Assembly (NCBI GenBank): GCA_016930135.1
Contig: JAFGHM010000001.1
Coordinates: 1 to 47,110, forward strand
Length of the DNA: 47,110 bases
Direction of reading: 5' to 3'
DNA from: Thermoplasmatota archaeon
GTDB taxonomy: Archaea > Thermoplasmatota > Thermoplasmata > UBA10834
Of this stretch, positions 7,854 to 17,226 are shown in pieces. The position numbers and the translations under genes were made by a program. The notes below the pieces were generated by a model. That model did not search any database, had not been told where the DNA came from, and was given only the letters and a program-made list of their open reading frames with translations. The stretch's first letter is position 1. Every line of letters begins with the position of its first letter.

Positions 7854-10800
7854 TTGGCTGGGAACTATCTAAAGAGCCTCCAGCTAGCAAAGCAGCTGGA
7901 GGAGCGAGCCAAGGAAGCCTCGAAGAACAAGGAGCTTGCCGAGAGGGAGAACGAAGCGCTGGAGCAGTTCCTCAAGGCGTGCTATGAGAACGACGTGGAT
8001 CTCTCAGGCGTCGAAGCGACCAGGAGGGACTTCGAGGCTGCGATGCTGGCGAAGGATTACCAGAGCGCCTTAGCGCATGCCAGGAGGGCTCGGGAAGCAG
8101 CTAACGACGCCTACATAAAGAGGATAGGGGACGTAGCGGACTCCGTAGAGGCGCTTCTGTCTTTGCTGGAGAGCTCAGAGACCGAGCCCAAGGGGGCACA
8201 CGATTACCTCGACAGGAGCAGAGAGCGCGTCGTGGCGGAGGATCTCGAGGGCGCCATGAAATTCGCCAAGAACGCCTACGATGCCGCCGAGAGGCAGCTC
8301 CATGAGTTCCTATCGCAGTTGTTCTCGCAGGCCCAGGAGGTGATGATCCAGGCAAAGGAGATGGGCGAGGACGTGTCCATCTTCGAGGACCAGCTCATGC
8401 GGGCCAAGAACGCCCTTCAGAGCCAGGACTACGAGGCTTGCATGATGCAGGTCAAGGACGTTCTAGAGAGCGCCGGTGAGGAGGTGAAGGCGCAGATAGG
8501 CGGGACGATATCGCGGGTGGAGGAGCTCATCTCGGCAGGAGAGGACCTCAGCGCCGACCTGACCAGGGTAAAGAACCATCTTGAGAAATCCAAAGGCTCC
8601 CTCGGAAGCCTCAAGTTCAAGGAGTCGCTGGCATACGCCAAGAGGGCCGAAAGCGAGGGAGAGAACGCCATCTCAAGCAGATTCCAGGAGATGGCGAGGG
8701 ACGTTAGGGAGAGCATCAAGAAGATGAAGAGTGCCAAAGAGGATGTCACGATCCCCCAGCAGCTTCTTGATCAGGCTCTAGGCGCCCTGAAAGACAAGAG
8801 ATACATCGAGGCTCTCCACGCCCTCAACACCGCCCATGAAAAAGTACACCAGGCAGAGTTCAACTCTGTCCTCGAGGTCATCTCGAAGGCGAGGGACAGA
8901 TTCGTCCTCGCAAAGAAAGTCGAGGTGGACATGACGAAGGCCATCATGCTGCTCAACACTTCGAGGGATCACCTCAAGCTCGGCAAGTTCGAGGAGGCCA
9001 TGCGGTATGCCGAGGAGAGCAGGAAAGAGCTCGACAAATCCCTCGAGACCTTCTACGCGGCCAGGGACCAGCTGGTGGAACTCGCAAAGGCAGTCAAGTT
9101 CGCCTCGGACCTCGGTGCCGACTCCACAGCGAGCAGGAACAGCCTCGCGGAGGCCAGGAAGTTGTTCGAGGCCAAGGAATACGAGGAGACAGTGGAGGGC
9201 GCCGAGCGCGGACTCGCAGAGGTTGCGAAGGTGGTCCGTGAGCGCGCCATGTCCGAGATAGAAGTCGCTGACAAGTCAGTCAAGCTCGGCAAGCAGATAG
9301 GCGCAGATATGACCGAGGCCGAGGGCACCCTTCAGAGGGCGCTGGAGAGCATGGCAAAGGGGGAGATGCTCGAATGTGTCAATCTCTCGAAAGCCTCCCG
9401 AGAAGCCGCCAATGCTGCCATGACGAGAGTGATGAGCGACAAGCTCCAGAGCCTGGACCAGTTCGTGAAGGGATACTCCGGGGACGCGTCAACGGTCACC
9501 GACATTGGCGAGCTGATCACAGAGGCGAGGCAGAACATAGCGTCGTACGACTTCGAGCACGCTCACAATATCCTGAAGGAGGTCACGGAGAAGATAGAAT
9601 CGATAGGCCAAGATGAGTGTCGGAAGGTCATTGGCCTCGCCGTGGAGAGGATTGAGGCCCTCAAATCGATCTCGGGTGATGCTTCCGACCTTGAGATCCT
9701 CCTGACACGTGCCAACGATGCCTTCGAAAGGAGGGTCTACGATGATGCCACAGCCAGGGCAAGGGAGATAATCGATCACGCGGACGAGACGATGGCGAGA
9801 CTCGTAATGACAGAGCTGTCAGCGGTCAAGGACACCCTCGAGGAGGCGCGCACGATAGGCATCAACATCAGGGATGCCATGGAGGCTCTGAGCGAGGCGC
9901 GGACCGTCTCCGAGGCGCAATCGTATCTCGAGGCATTCAGATCGATAAGGCGCACCAAGGAGTCCCTTGAGCAGGACATAGTCAAGTATGACAGCGTCAA
10001 GACGAAACTGACCAGAGCGGAGGAGCTGATTTCCGAGGCCGCCAAGGCAAAGGCAGACGTCTCGCATCTCTCCCGCAAGCTCGAGACGGCAAGGGAACGC
10101 TTCGCTGCATACGACCTGGACCGTGCGGACGAGGCCGTTGAGGACCTCGTCAATGGAGCTGAGAAGAGCCTAGCCATGTACCTAACCGCGAAACTCATAC
10201 TCACATCCAAGGAGAGCATCGAGCTCGCACAGAGCCACGGCATCGACGTCAAGGAGACCGCGGGGAGGCTGGCCGAGGCGAAGGATCTCATGAGACAGAA
10301 GCGATACGAAGACGCTCTCGTGGCCGCGAAGGCCTCTGACCAGGCGGCCAGAAAGACAATAGCCGATTCGATCACGGAGATGATCCGCGACGTCCAGCGG
10401 CTCGTCACAGACGCGAGGAACGTCGGAGTGGACACGGTAGGCCCGGAAAAGCTCCTGACGAAGGCAACCGACCTCGCCAGATCCGCCGATTTCGTGGAAG
10501 CTCTGAGGTGCATATCATCTGCGAGGGAGGACATAAACCATGTCAAGAGCCTGAGCTCTCAGGCGGCCGTCGAGATCCGTGCTGCCAGGAACGGCCTGAA
10601 GGATGCCGAAACCCTCGATATGGACGTCGGGCGCGCGCGGGAACTCCTCGAGCAGGCAATCGAAGCGCTGACGCGGCATCAGTACGCGATAGCCCTCGAG
10701 CTCTCGAGGAAATCCTCAGAAGCGTCATTGGAGGTCTCGCGGTCCAGGATATGGGACATCCTCCAGAAGTTCAAGGAGAGGGTGGACAAGGCCGCGGAGG

Positions 10801-12368
10801 AGGGGGTCCATGTGGGCATGGCCGAGAGGCTCGTCGCCGACGGGCTTCAGGCATTCAAGGATGGCAAGTTCCAGGATTCGCTCAAGCTCGCCATGGCCTG
10901 CGAGGCTGAGATGGACAGGGCGGAGCTGCAGCGGGACATGAGCTCGAGGGCCGTTGAGCTCGCCAAGAAGAAACTGGCGGAGGCCGGAACCGAGGGGATA
11001 GGTAACGAGGAGCTTACGCGCATCGTCGAGCGCGCAGAGGCCCTTCTCAGAGAGGGCAAGTATGTCGAGGCCATGACGACAGCTATCGAGAGCGGAGACG
11101 AGCTCTACTCTGTCAAGGAGAAGCTGGACGGATGCCGCATAGAGCTCAGCACCACCAAGGAACGCATTGACAGGCTGAAGAAGATCAACATCGACACCTC
11201 GGAGTGTGACGAGATATTGGAGATGGCCCAGGAGCTGATGTCCTCCCAGCAGTTCAGTAAAAGTAGTGAGGCGATGACCCGAGCATCGGAGACCGCCGCA
11301 AGGCTCTTCGAGAGCTCCATCAGGGACGTGATGGAGCAGAACAGACAGATCATATCGAAGGCACGCTCGATGGGCATCAACACAAAGCGATGTGAAGACC
11401 TCCTTGAGGTCGCGAACACATCGTTCACCGAGAAGCTCTGGGACTTCGCCTACCAGCAGGCAATGAGTTGCAGGGAGAGCTGCCTTGGCCTTGTTTCGAA
11501 GAAGATATCGAACCTGGTCGCTGAGGTGATGGCCAAGGCGGATGAGTTGAAGCGTCAGGGTGCGGCTACCGGGACCATCGAGGACATGCTCGAGCATGCC
11601 AAGAGGGCTGCTGATAGCGGGGACATAGCAAACGCATTCCAGATACTCATGGATGCCGACAGCAGGTTGGTCGGGCTCGAGGAGTCCCACAAGAAGTACC
11701 TCGACATAATGATTGCTGCCGAGAGCGCCATCGAGAACATCGCGCGCTTCGGCCTTTCGAAGAGAGAGCCGGAGAGGCTCATGGACATGGCCGAGATAGA
11801 GAAGGAGAAGGACTACGACTCCGCGATCGAGCTCGTGGCCGCAGCCCTCGATACGGCCAAGGAGATGCTGGAGACATGCTCCGCGGACCTCAGTGCCAGC
11901 ATAGCCTCCGCGGGCCTTCAGGAGGGCGCGGAGGGAGAGATGACGCTCATAGTCAAGAACACGGGCAAGGCCCTGGCGAAGGACCTGTCCATCGAGGTCG
12001 TGGGCGACTTCGAGACCGGCGACGCAATGAGACTGGCGGCTCTGAAGCCGGGGGCCGAGGTACCGATCAACGTGAAGCTCACGCCCAGGAAGAGCGGCAG
12101 CGTCCCAATCAAGGTGAGGCTCTCGAGCAAGAGGCACTTGGACGGCAAGATTCAGACATTCGAGCTCGACGACTCGGTTAACGTCTTCGCGTCCGGGCCG
12201 CCCTTCAAGATTGGACGGTCTGCCGAAACGACAAGGTGCATATCGTGCCAGGGCAGGATAAAGCCCGGGTTCGACATAGTCACCTGCAGGTGCGGCGGGC
12301 AGCTGCACCTCTCTTGCGCCAAGAGGGCCAGACTCTGCCCGATATGCGGCCAGAAGTATCAGCTCTAG
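7854..12368 (+). CDS. Giant helical-repeat protein with C-terminal beta-sandwich and RING-like zinc finger
   Basis: The 1504-residue protein has no signal peptide or membrane segment and is probably cytosolic. About 1390 residues form roughly 21 tandem units of about 66 residues, each with a Gly-x-Asp turn followed by LLxxAxxAL and a K/D-Y-x-x-A helix (examples: KEDVTIPQQLLDQALGAL, GADMTEAEGTLQRALESM). A CARDB-like beta-sandwich follows near 1340-1450 (EMTLIVKNTGKALAKDLSI). Residues 1462-1498 show C-x2-C-x12-C-x-C-x4-H-x2-C-x6-C-x2-C, the C4HC3 order of RING-CH/PHD-type fingers. The start is TTG with GGAG 11 bases upstream. Its stop overlaps the stop of tldE. I do not recognise a named family; scaffold or protein-quality roles are speculation. 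Confidence 0.85.
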   Translation: MAGNYLKSLQLAKQLEERAKEASKNKELAERENEALEQFLKACYENDVDLSGVEATRRDFEAAMLAKDYQSALAHARRAREAANDAYIKRIGDVADSVEALLSLLESSETEPKGAHDYLDRSRERVVAEDLEGAMKFAKNAYDAAERQLHEFLSQLFSQAQEVMIQAKEMGEDVSIFEDQLMRAKNALQSQDYEACMMQVKDVLESAGEEVKAQIGGTISRVEELISAGEDLSADLTRVKNHLEKSKGSLGSLKFKESLAYAKRAESEGENAISSRFQEMARDVRESIKKMKSAKEDVTIPQQLLDQALGALKDKRYIEALHALNTAHEKVHQAEFNSVLEVISKARDRFVLAKKVEVDMTKAIMLLNTSRDHLKLGKFEEAMRYAEESRKELDKSLETFYAARDQLVELAKAVKFASDLGADSTASRNSLAEARKLFEAKEYEETVEGAERGLAEVAKVVRERAMSEIEVADKSVKLGKQIGADMTEAEGTLQRALESMAKGEMLECVNLSKASREAANAAMTRVMSDKLQSLDQFVKGYSGDASTVTDIGELITEARQNIASYDFEHAHNILKEVTEKIESIGQDECRKVIGLAVERIEALKSISGDASDLEILLTRANDAFERRVYDDATARAREIIDHADETMARLVMTELSAVKDTLEEARTIGINIRDAMEALSEARTVSEAQSYLEAFRSIRRTKESLEQDIVKYDSVKTKLTRAEELISEAAKAKADVSHLSRKLETARERFAAYDLDRADEAVEDLVNGAEKSLAMYLTAKLILTSKESIELAQSHGIDVKETAGRLAEAKDLMRQKRYEDALVAAKASDQAARKTIADSITEMIRDVQRLVTDARNVGVDTVGPEKLLTKATDLARSADFVEALRCISSAREDINHVKSLSSQAAVEIRAARNGLKDAETLDMDVGRARELLEQAIEALTRHQYAIALELSRKSSEASLEVSRSRIWDILQKFKERVDKAAEEGVHVGMAERLVADGLQAFKDGKFQDSLKLAMACEAEMDRAELQRDMSSRAVELAKKKLAEAGTEGIGNEELTRIVERAEALLREGKYVEAMTTAIESGDELYSVKEKLDGCRIELSTTKERIDRLKKINIDTSECDEILEMAQELMSSQQFSKSSEAMTRASETAARLFESSIRDVMEQNRQIISKARSMGINTKRCEDLLEVANTSFTEKLWDFAYQQAMSCRESCLGLVSKKISNLVAEVMAKADELKRQGAATGTIEDMLEHAKRAADSGDIANAFQILMDADSRLVGLEESHKKYLDIMIAAESAIENIARFGLSKREPERLMDMAEIEKEKDYDSAIELVAAALDTAKEMLETCSADLSASIASAGLQEGAEGEMTLIVKNTGKALAKDLSIEVVGDFETGDAMRLAALKPGAEVPINVKLTPRKSGSVPIKVRLSSKRHLDGKIQTFELDDSVNVFASGPPFKIGRSAETTRCISCQGRIKPGFDIVTCRCGGQLHLSCAKRARLCPICGQKYQL

Positions 12369-13717
12369 CGGGACCCGCCTATCCTGGCGCTCGATATCCT
12401 CATGGCGGGGGCCCTGACGCCGAAGGCATCTCTGGAGTCCTTGCCCACCAAGTCTATCCTCGAATACATCTCGAGAAGGCTGATCCCTATGGTCGATTGG
12501 CGTATGGACGGCCCAAGCTCGCCCTTCTCTATCCTGAAGCTCTCCATCATCAGGCCCGAAAGCTCCCCCGTGGCCAGGTTCGGATAGTCGAAGGTGAGCC
12601 TCAGGTAGATGCCATTCCTCGATTCCCGGCACATCTCCTCGACGCTCGCGTCACCGCGCTTGATGACCAGGTTCGAGCTAGAGATGGCAGGAGGCCGCCT
12701 GAATGTCCAGAGCGACTTGCCGCGCGACGAGTTGCCGGTGCTCCTGATCGAGTCCTTTCCTGCGGTGTATGAATCGTGCAGATATGACTTCAGTGTCCCG
12801 CGATCGAGCAGGGTCCTCCTCTTGGCCGGAATCCCCTCGCCGTCGAAGCTGTAGCTGCCGTTGGCCCATCTCAGCGTCGGATCGTCCAAGACGGTGAGCT
12901 CTTCCGAGCCGACCTTCTGGCCCAGCTTCCCTGCCATGTAGCTCCTCTTCCTCTGCACGCTCTCCGCGTTGAGCCCGCCACCTATTGCCCCTTCGAAAAG
13001 GAATCCCACCGCCAGCGGGTCGAGCACCACTGGATAATCCCCCGTGGCGACCTTGCATTGGCTGAGGCCCATGAGAGCGTGCTCCTTGGCCTCCGAGCCC
13101 ACGGACGAAAGCAGCTTGCGGTCGAACCTCCTGCTCCCTCCCACGTCCACGCCAGAGAACATCTTCTGGCCGGACTTGGCGACGGCCTCCGCGCCCACCT
13201 CGAACGCCGTCATCTTCTGGCAGGCGCTGAAGCCGTTGCTGTTCGCAAGAGCGATCTGTCCGACGCCGACGCTCACTCCCGCATTTACAGAGTATATCCT
13301 CCTGTCGCCTGCTGCACTCTCCGCCAGCTCAATGGCCATCGCGACCGCATCCTCGGGCAGTACATCCTGGAGCCGCCTCTCGAAGAGGCCCTCGGCCTTC
13401 GTTGGCCTCTCCTTCGCCGGAAGTCCCTTGAAGTCTGGGTCTGGCGTTCCCGACCTGGCCAGGGCCAATGCCCTCTCAGCGGCGGATCTGATCCGAGCCC
13501 GGTCGAATCCTGCACACGAGGCGAAGCCGGAGCAGCCCCCCACGAACGCGCGCACGCCCACGCCCGGGTCACTCACGTGGCTCGCCTGCTTCATCGAGCC
13601 CTTCTCTATCTCCGCGCTGATTGACCACGAGTCGGTCACGACGACATCGCAATCGGATGCCCCCTGCTTGGTCACGTGCCTTACAGTCTTTTCTGCGATA
13701 TCACTCAAGTCGACCAT
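12365..13717 (-). CDS. tldE: TldE/PmbA-family metalloprotease subunit
   Basis: TldE is the non-catalytic partner of TldD in a heterodimeric peptidase that trims unfolded peptides and, in bacteria, matures modified peptides such as microcins. The 450 residues include GVGVRAFVGGCSGFASC near the N-terminus, a DYPVVLDPLAVGFLFEGAIGG-like segment where TldD has its zinc helix, and the C-terminal GISLLEMYSRIDLVGKDSRD region. No HExxxH motif is present, as expected for TldE. It starts 11 bases after tldD on the same strand, so the two subunits are one operon. The stop shares a CTAG with the convergent giant repeat gene. Confidence 0.93.
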   Translation of the reverse strand: MVDLSDIAEKTVRHVTKQGASDCDVVVTDSWSISAEIEKGSMKQASHVSDPGVGVRAFVGGCSGFASCAGFDRARIRSAAERALALARSGTPDPDFKGLPAKERPTKAEGLFERRLQDVLPEDAVAMAIELAESAAGDRRIYSVNAGVSVGVGQIALANSNGFSACQKMTAFEVGAEAVAKSGQKMFSGVDVGGSRRFDRKLLSSVGSEAKEHALMGLSQCKVATGDYPVVLDPLAVGFLFEGAIGGGLNAESVQRKRSYMAGKLGQKVGSEELTVLDDPTLRWANGSYSFDGEGIPAKRRTLLDRGTLKSYLHDSYTAGKDSIRSTGNSSRGKSLWTFRRPPAISSSNLVIKRGDASVEEMCRESRNGIYLRLTFDYPNLATGELSGLMMESFRIEKGELGPSIRQSTIGISLLEMYSRIDLVGKDSRDAFGVRAPAMRISSARIGGSR

Positions 13718-13728
13718 TCGAGCACCCC

Positions 13729-15123
13729 CTAAGTGAGACCTCCGACGACTACGTTCTTCACTCTGAGATGCGGACCGCCGTCTGTAGTTCTAGCATCCTG
13801 ACCGCCCTTGCCGCAGTAGCCGGGATCCCCCAGGACGAAATCATTCCCCAAGGCATCCACGTTGTTCAGCACGTCCAGGATGACGCCCGAGAGCGATGCG
13901 TCCCTGAACCTCTGCCCTATCTCGCCATTTCTGATCTCGTAGGCCTCATCGCATTTGAACATGAACTGACCCTTCGCTGGCTCGACATAGCCGTACTGAC
14001 CGCCCTGTATCAGAAGGCCGTACTTGAGGTCCTCGAAGAGTTCCTCCTTCTTCCAGTCCCCAGGGCCTATGTACGTGTTGCTCATCCTGATTATCGGAGG
14101 ACTGTTGTACGCCTGCGCCCTCGCGGACCCGTTGGGCGGGAGCCCCATCCGGCTGCTCGTCTCCAGGTTGTGCATGTAGCCCTTGAGCACACCGTCCTCG
14201 ATCAGCACATGCTTCCTCGACTTCACACCCTCCCAGTCGATCGAGAAATAGCCGAAGGTGTTCCTGATCGTCGGGTCATCTATCAGGCTGACCTCTCTTT
14301 GGGCCACCTTCTTCCCGACCTTGCCCTCTAGGACTGACGCTCCCGCAAGGACCCCGTCAGCCTCGCATGCGTGTCCGAAGGCTTCGTGGGCAAGGAGGCC
14401 CGTCATCTTGTTGTCCAGGATGCAGGTGAACTTACCAGCACTCGGGGGTTTCGAGTCCAACAGCCTCAGCGCCATCTGCGTCGCCTTCTCGCCTATGCTC
14501 TGGGCCTCGTCGCCTCGCATGAGCTCGTATCCGCCCACACTGCCGCAGGCCGCGTGCCCCCTCTGGACGATGCCCTGTGAGCTGGACCAGGCAGAGCATG
14601 CGGATATCAGCCATATCTCCCTGGTCCTGGACATCGTCCCGAATGAGTTCGCGACGATCCTGTCGGCCTCGATGTCGTCATATCTGGTGTTCGTGCTCGA
14701 TATCCTCGGGTCAAGGTCCCGCATCATCTTGTCCTGCCCGAGGACGTACCTCAGCTTCGCCTCGGTGGATACGTCCGAAGGCCTCTCCTTGCATGCGTAT
14801 TCCTCTCGGACTCTGACCGCTGGTGCGTGCCTGATCTTGAACTTGACCTTGGCCTTCGCCTGGGCCGCCTTCGCCATCTTGGTGGCGGAGGCCGCAGCAG
14901 CTTTCGCGGAAAACGCGTTCAGGGTGTTGGTCGCAGCGAAGCCCCAGGCCCCTCCGACGAACGCCCTGAGGCCGCACCCGGCCTCTGTGAGAGCGTTCAG
15001 AGTCTTCGTCCTGCCGTCCATGACGACGATGTTTGTCCCACGAGCTGACTCCATTCTCAGGTCCACGAATTCGGCACCGAGCTTCATGGCATGGTCGATG
15101 GCTACTTGTGCGATGTCTTCCAT
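13729..15123 (-). CDS. tldD: TldD metalloprotease, catalytic subunit
   Basis: This is the zinc-dependent catalytic half of the TldD/TldE peptidase. HEAFGH at residues 246-251 supplies the two zinc histidines and the catalytic glutamate, within GLLAHEAFGHACEADGV. The N-terminal GCGLRAFVGGAWGFAAT and the C-terminal NDFVLGDPGYCGKGGQ are also family features; the latter region carries the third ligand in known structures. At 464 residues it is full length. The ATG at 15123 is preceded by GGTGATC, and a TATA box lies about 55 bases upstream, so the tldD-tldE pair probably has its own promoter. Confidence 0.95.
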   Translation of the reverse strand: MEDIAQVAIDHAMKLGAEFVDLRMESARGTNIVVMDGRTKTLNALTEAGCGLRAFVGGAWGFAATNTLNAFSAKAAAASATKMAKAAQAKAKVKFKIRHAPAVRVREEYACKERPSDVSTEAKLRYVLGQDKMMRDLDPRISSTNTRYDDIEADRIVANSFGTMSRTREIWLISACSAWSSSQGIVQRGHAACGSVGGYELMRGDEAQSIGEKATQMALRLLDSKPPSAGKFTCILDNKMTGLLAHEAFGHACEADGVLAGASVLEGKVGKKVAQREVSLIDDPTIRNTFGYFSIDWEGVKSRKHVLIEDGVLKGYMHNLETSSRMGLPPNGSARAQAYNSPPIIRMSNTYIGPGDWKKEELFEDLKYGLLIQGGQYGYVEPAKGQFMFKCDEAYEIRNGEIGQRFRDASLSGVILDVLNNVDALGNDFVLGDPGYCGKGGQDARTTDGGPHLRVKNVVVGGLT

Positions 15124-15172
15124 CCGATCACCTCAGAGCAATCAAGAGAACGCTCCAGTACCACTGTGTGTT

Positions 15173-15182
15173 GGATATATAC
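15173..15182 (-). promoter_or_regulatory. TATA box for tldD-tldE
   Basis: On the minus strand the sequence reads GTATATATCC, a near-consensus archaeal TATA box, inside the 66-base gap between hutH and tldD. Start of transcription is expected near 15152, leaving a leader of about 29 bases that contains the GGTGAT ribosome site. Confidence 0.65.
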
Positions 15183-15189
15183 GTGAGAC

Positions 15190-16749
15190 TCAGGTCCTCC
15201 GGAAGTCACATGCGCTCTCAGCGGCCCCGATGAAGACCCCTTCGGCCATCATCCTTGACACCTCATCTATCTCCCTGGCCATGGATCTGTCCTCCTCGAG
15301 ATGTGGCACGCAGGCCCTCAGCGCAGACTTCACCTTCTCCACAGCCGGGCTGGAACCAAGCGAAATGAAGTCCAGCCCCTGGGCGGCGGAGATCAGTTCG
15401 ATCGCGACCACGCGCCTCGAGTTCTCCACGATCTGCCTCGCTTTCCAGGCTGCTATGGTGCCCATGCTGTTGTGATCCTCCTGATTGGCGCTCGTGGGTA
15501 TCGAATCCGCTGACGCAGGATGCACCAGGACCTTGTTCTCAGAGACGAGCGAAGCGGCCACATACTGGGGGACCATGAGGCCGGAGCCCACACCTCCGTG
15601 CCGTGTGAGAAAAGCAGGCAATCCGCTCAGCTTCTCGTCGACCAGCCGGGCCGTCCTCCGCTCCGAGAAGCTCCCTAGCTCGTGCACCGCCAGCCCGAGG
15701 AAGTCCAATGCGAGCGCGAGCGGCTGTCCGTGGAAGTTGCCTCCGGATATGACTCTGCCGTCCTCTGGGAAGAAGAGCGGGTTGTCAGTGGCTGAGTTGA
15801 TCTCCACCTCCAGGACGTCCTCGGCGTACCAGATGGCATCCAGGCTCGCCCCCATGACCTGGGGGATGCACCGCAGCGTGTAGGAGTCCTGTATCTTCGG
15901 GCAGTCGTGATGCGAGACCATGATCTCGCTGCCCTCGAGAAGAGAGAGCATGTTCCTCGACACGGTCAGCTGGCCCTTGTACGGCCTCACCTTGGATATC
16001 CTGAGGTCGAACGCGGACGATGTCCCCTTGAGCGCCTCGAGGGACATCGCAGCTGCGATCTGCGCGTTGTCCGCCAACACAGCCGCATCCTTGACTGCCA
16101 GGACGCCGAGCGCACCCATCGCCTGCGTGCCGTTTATCAGCGAGATGGCCTCCTTCGGCTCCAGCTTCATCGGCGATAGCCTCTTTCTCCTCAGCGCTCT
16201 CACGCTCGGCTCGAACCCGCGCCCAGCATCCACCTCGCCCTCGCCCAGCATCGCAAGCCCCAGATGAGCGAGCATGACGAGATCGCCGCTCGCGCCTACA
16301 GAGCCCTGCCGCGGGACAAGAGGGTGGACTCCCGCATTGAGCATGTCAAGGAGCATCTTGGGGAGATCTGGCCTGACGCCGGAATACCCCTTTGCCAACG
16401 CGTTGGCCCGGAGCAGCATCAGCGCCCTGACTACCTCGGTTGGATACGGCTCGCCGACGCCACATGCGTGGCTCCTGATGAGGTTCACTTGGAGGTCCAT
16501 CAGCTCGTCCAAAGGGATGCGCACATCCACAAGCTCGCCCACACCCGTGTTTATCCCGTAGATCGTTCTCCCGTCCTCGACGAGCTTCTCAAGTGCCTTC
16601 CTGGACTCCCTCATGCTCTCGCTGGCGGTCTGAGACAACTTGACTCTGACCATCTCTCGGGCGACCCTGACGACCTTCTCGATCGAGAGCGTGTTGCCGT
16701 CTATCGTGACGACGTCCTTGCGCTCGTTATCTGAACCAGCCATTGACAT
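15190..16749 (-). CDS. hutH: Histidine ammonia-lyase
   Basis: The enzyme deaminates L-histidine to urocanate, the first step of histidine catabolism, in the cytosol. The MIO-forming triad Ala153-Ser154-Gly155 lies in GSVGASGDLVMLAHL. The active-site tyrosine is Tyr64 in YGINTGVG. Other family segments are SATDNPLFF and SANQEDHNSMG. At 519 residues it is full length. The ATG at 16749 is followed two codons later by another ATG. A GC-rich inverted repeat lies 8 bases upstream of the start. The gene is 59 bases after the DUF35 gene on the same strand and may be read through from the mevalonate operon. ftcD and fchA, which act later in the pathway, are 8 kb away. Confidence 0.96.
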   Translation of the reverse strand: MSMAGSDNERKDVVTIDGNTLSIEKVVRVAREMVRVKLSQTASESMRESRKALEKLVEDGRTIYGINTGVGELVDVRIPLDELMDLQVNLIRSHACGVGEPYPTEVVRALMLLRANALAKGYSGVRPDLPKMLLDMLNAGVHPLVPRQGSVGASGDLVMLAHLGLAMLGEGEVDAGRGFEPSVRALRRKRLSPMKLEPKEAISLINGTQAMGALGVLAVKDAAVLADNAQIAAAMSLEALKGTSSAFDLRISKVRPYKGQLTVSRNMLSLLEGSEIMVSHHDCPKIQDSYTLRCIPQVMGASLDAIWYAEDVLEVEINSATDNPLFFPEDGRVISGGNFHGQPLALALDFLGLAVHELGSFSERRTARLVDEKLSGLPAFLTRHGGVGSGLMVPQYVAASLVSENKVLVHPASADSIPTSANQEDHNSMGTIAAWKARQIVENSRRVVAIELISAAQGLDFISLGSSPAVEKVKSALRACVPHLEEDRSMAREIDEVSRMMAEGVFIGAAESACDFRRT

Positions 16750-16756
16750 ACCGCCG

Positions 16757-16782
16757 GGCGGGGTTCTTCCCCTACCCCCGCC
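16757..16782 (-). repeat. GC-rich inverted repeat in the hutH leader
   Basis: GGCGGGG and CCCCGCC form perfect 7-base arms around a 12-base loop, ending 8 bases before the hutH start on the minus strand. It could end transcription from the DUF35 gene or mask the hutH ribosome site. There is no T-run after the stem, so an intrinsic terminator is not clear. Confidence 0.45.
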
Positions 16783-16808
16783 ATCGTACCCGGAGTTGAC
16801 GCAGGCGC

Positions 16809-17225
16809 TTAAGGAGATTTCTCCTTCCTTAGGACGAACTTGTAGCCGTAGTGGATGACGCCGGAGGGGCCCTCCTCGCTCAATTTGCGCAGGACCGCCC
16901 TGACGGGCGTGCCTATCTGAAGGTCGGCTGGCTCGCAGTCTATCACCTGACCCGTGAACCTGAGGCCGTCCTCCATCTCCACCATGGCGTAGATGTACGG
17001 CCTGTTGCTGCTGAGCTCCTCAGGGCCCTCCTGGACCTCGGTCCAGGAGAATATCTTGCCCTCTCCCTTCAGCTTCACGCGCTCGATCTTCCCCACGCTC
17101 TTCCTGTGGCAGACCGGGCATATGGATCTCGGAGGGAAGAAGTGCCTGCCGCAGCTGTTGCACTTGATGCCCACGAGGTTGTACCTGCTCGGGTTCTCCC
17201 TCCAGAACCGCGGTGCCGTTGCCAT
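16809..17225 (-). CDS. DUF35 OB-fold/zinc-ribbon acyl-CoA-binding protein
   Basis: Proteins of this family bridge thiolase and HMG-CoA synthase in archaea and hold the shared CoA-binding site for channelling of acetoacetyl-CoA. The zinc ribbon CNSC and CPVC lies at about residues 24-40 in CNSCGRHFFPPRSICPVC, after a short N-terminal helix. The OB-fold follows, with GKIFSWTEV and FTGQVIDCEP. The start is taken at the ATG at 17225, one base after the thiolase stop, giving 138 residues; the ORF-track start would overlap the thiolase. Order and spacing match the known archaeal operon. Confidence 0.93.
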   Translation of the reverse strand: MATAPRFWRENPSRYNLVGIKCNSCGRHFFPPRSICPVCHRKSVGKIERVKLKGEGKIFSWTEVQEGPEELSSNRPYIYAMVEMEDGLRFTGQVIDCEPADLQIGTPVRAVLRKLSEEGPSGVIHYGYKFVLRKEKSP

Positions 17226-17226
17226 C

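Noticed and set aside
10725-12632. 635-residue minus-strand ORF inside the giant repeat gene
   Set aside because: It is the reverse-strand shadow of a GC-rich repetitive coding region; its translation has no domain pattern, while the plus frame has a regular repeat and a zinc finger.
14258-15475. 405-residue plus-strand ORF
   Set aside because: Runs antisense across tldD and into hutH; no family features.
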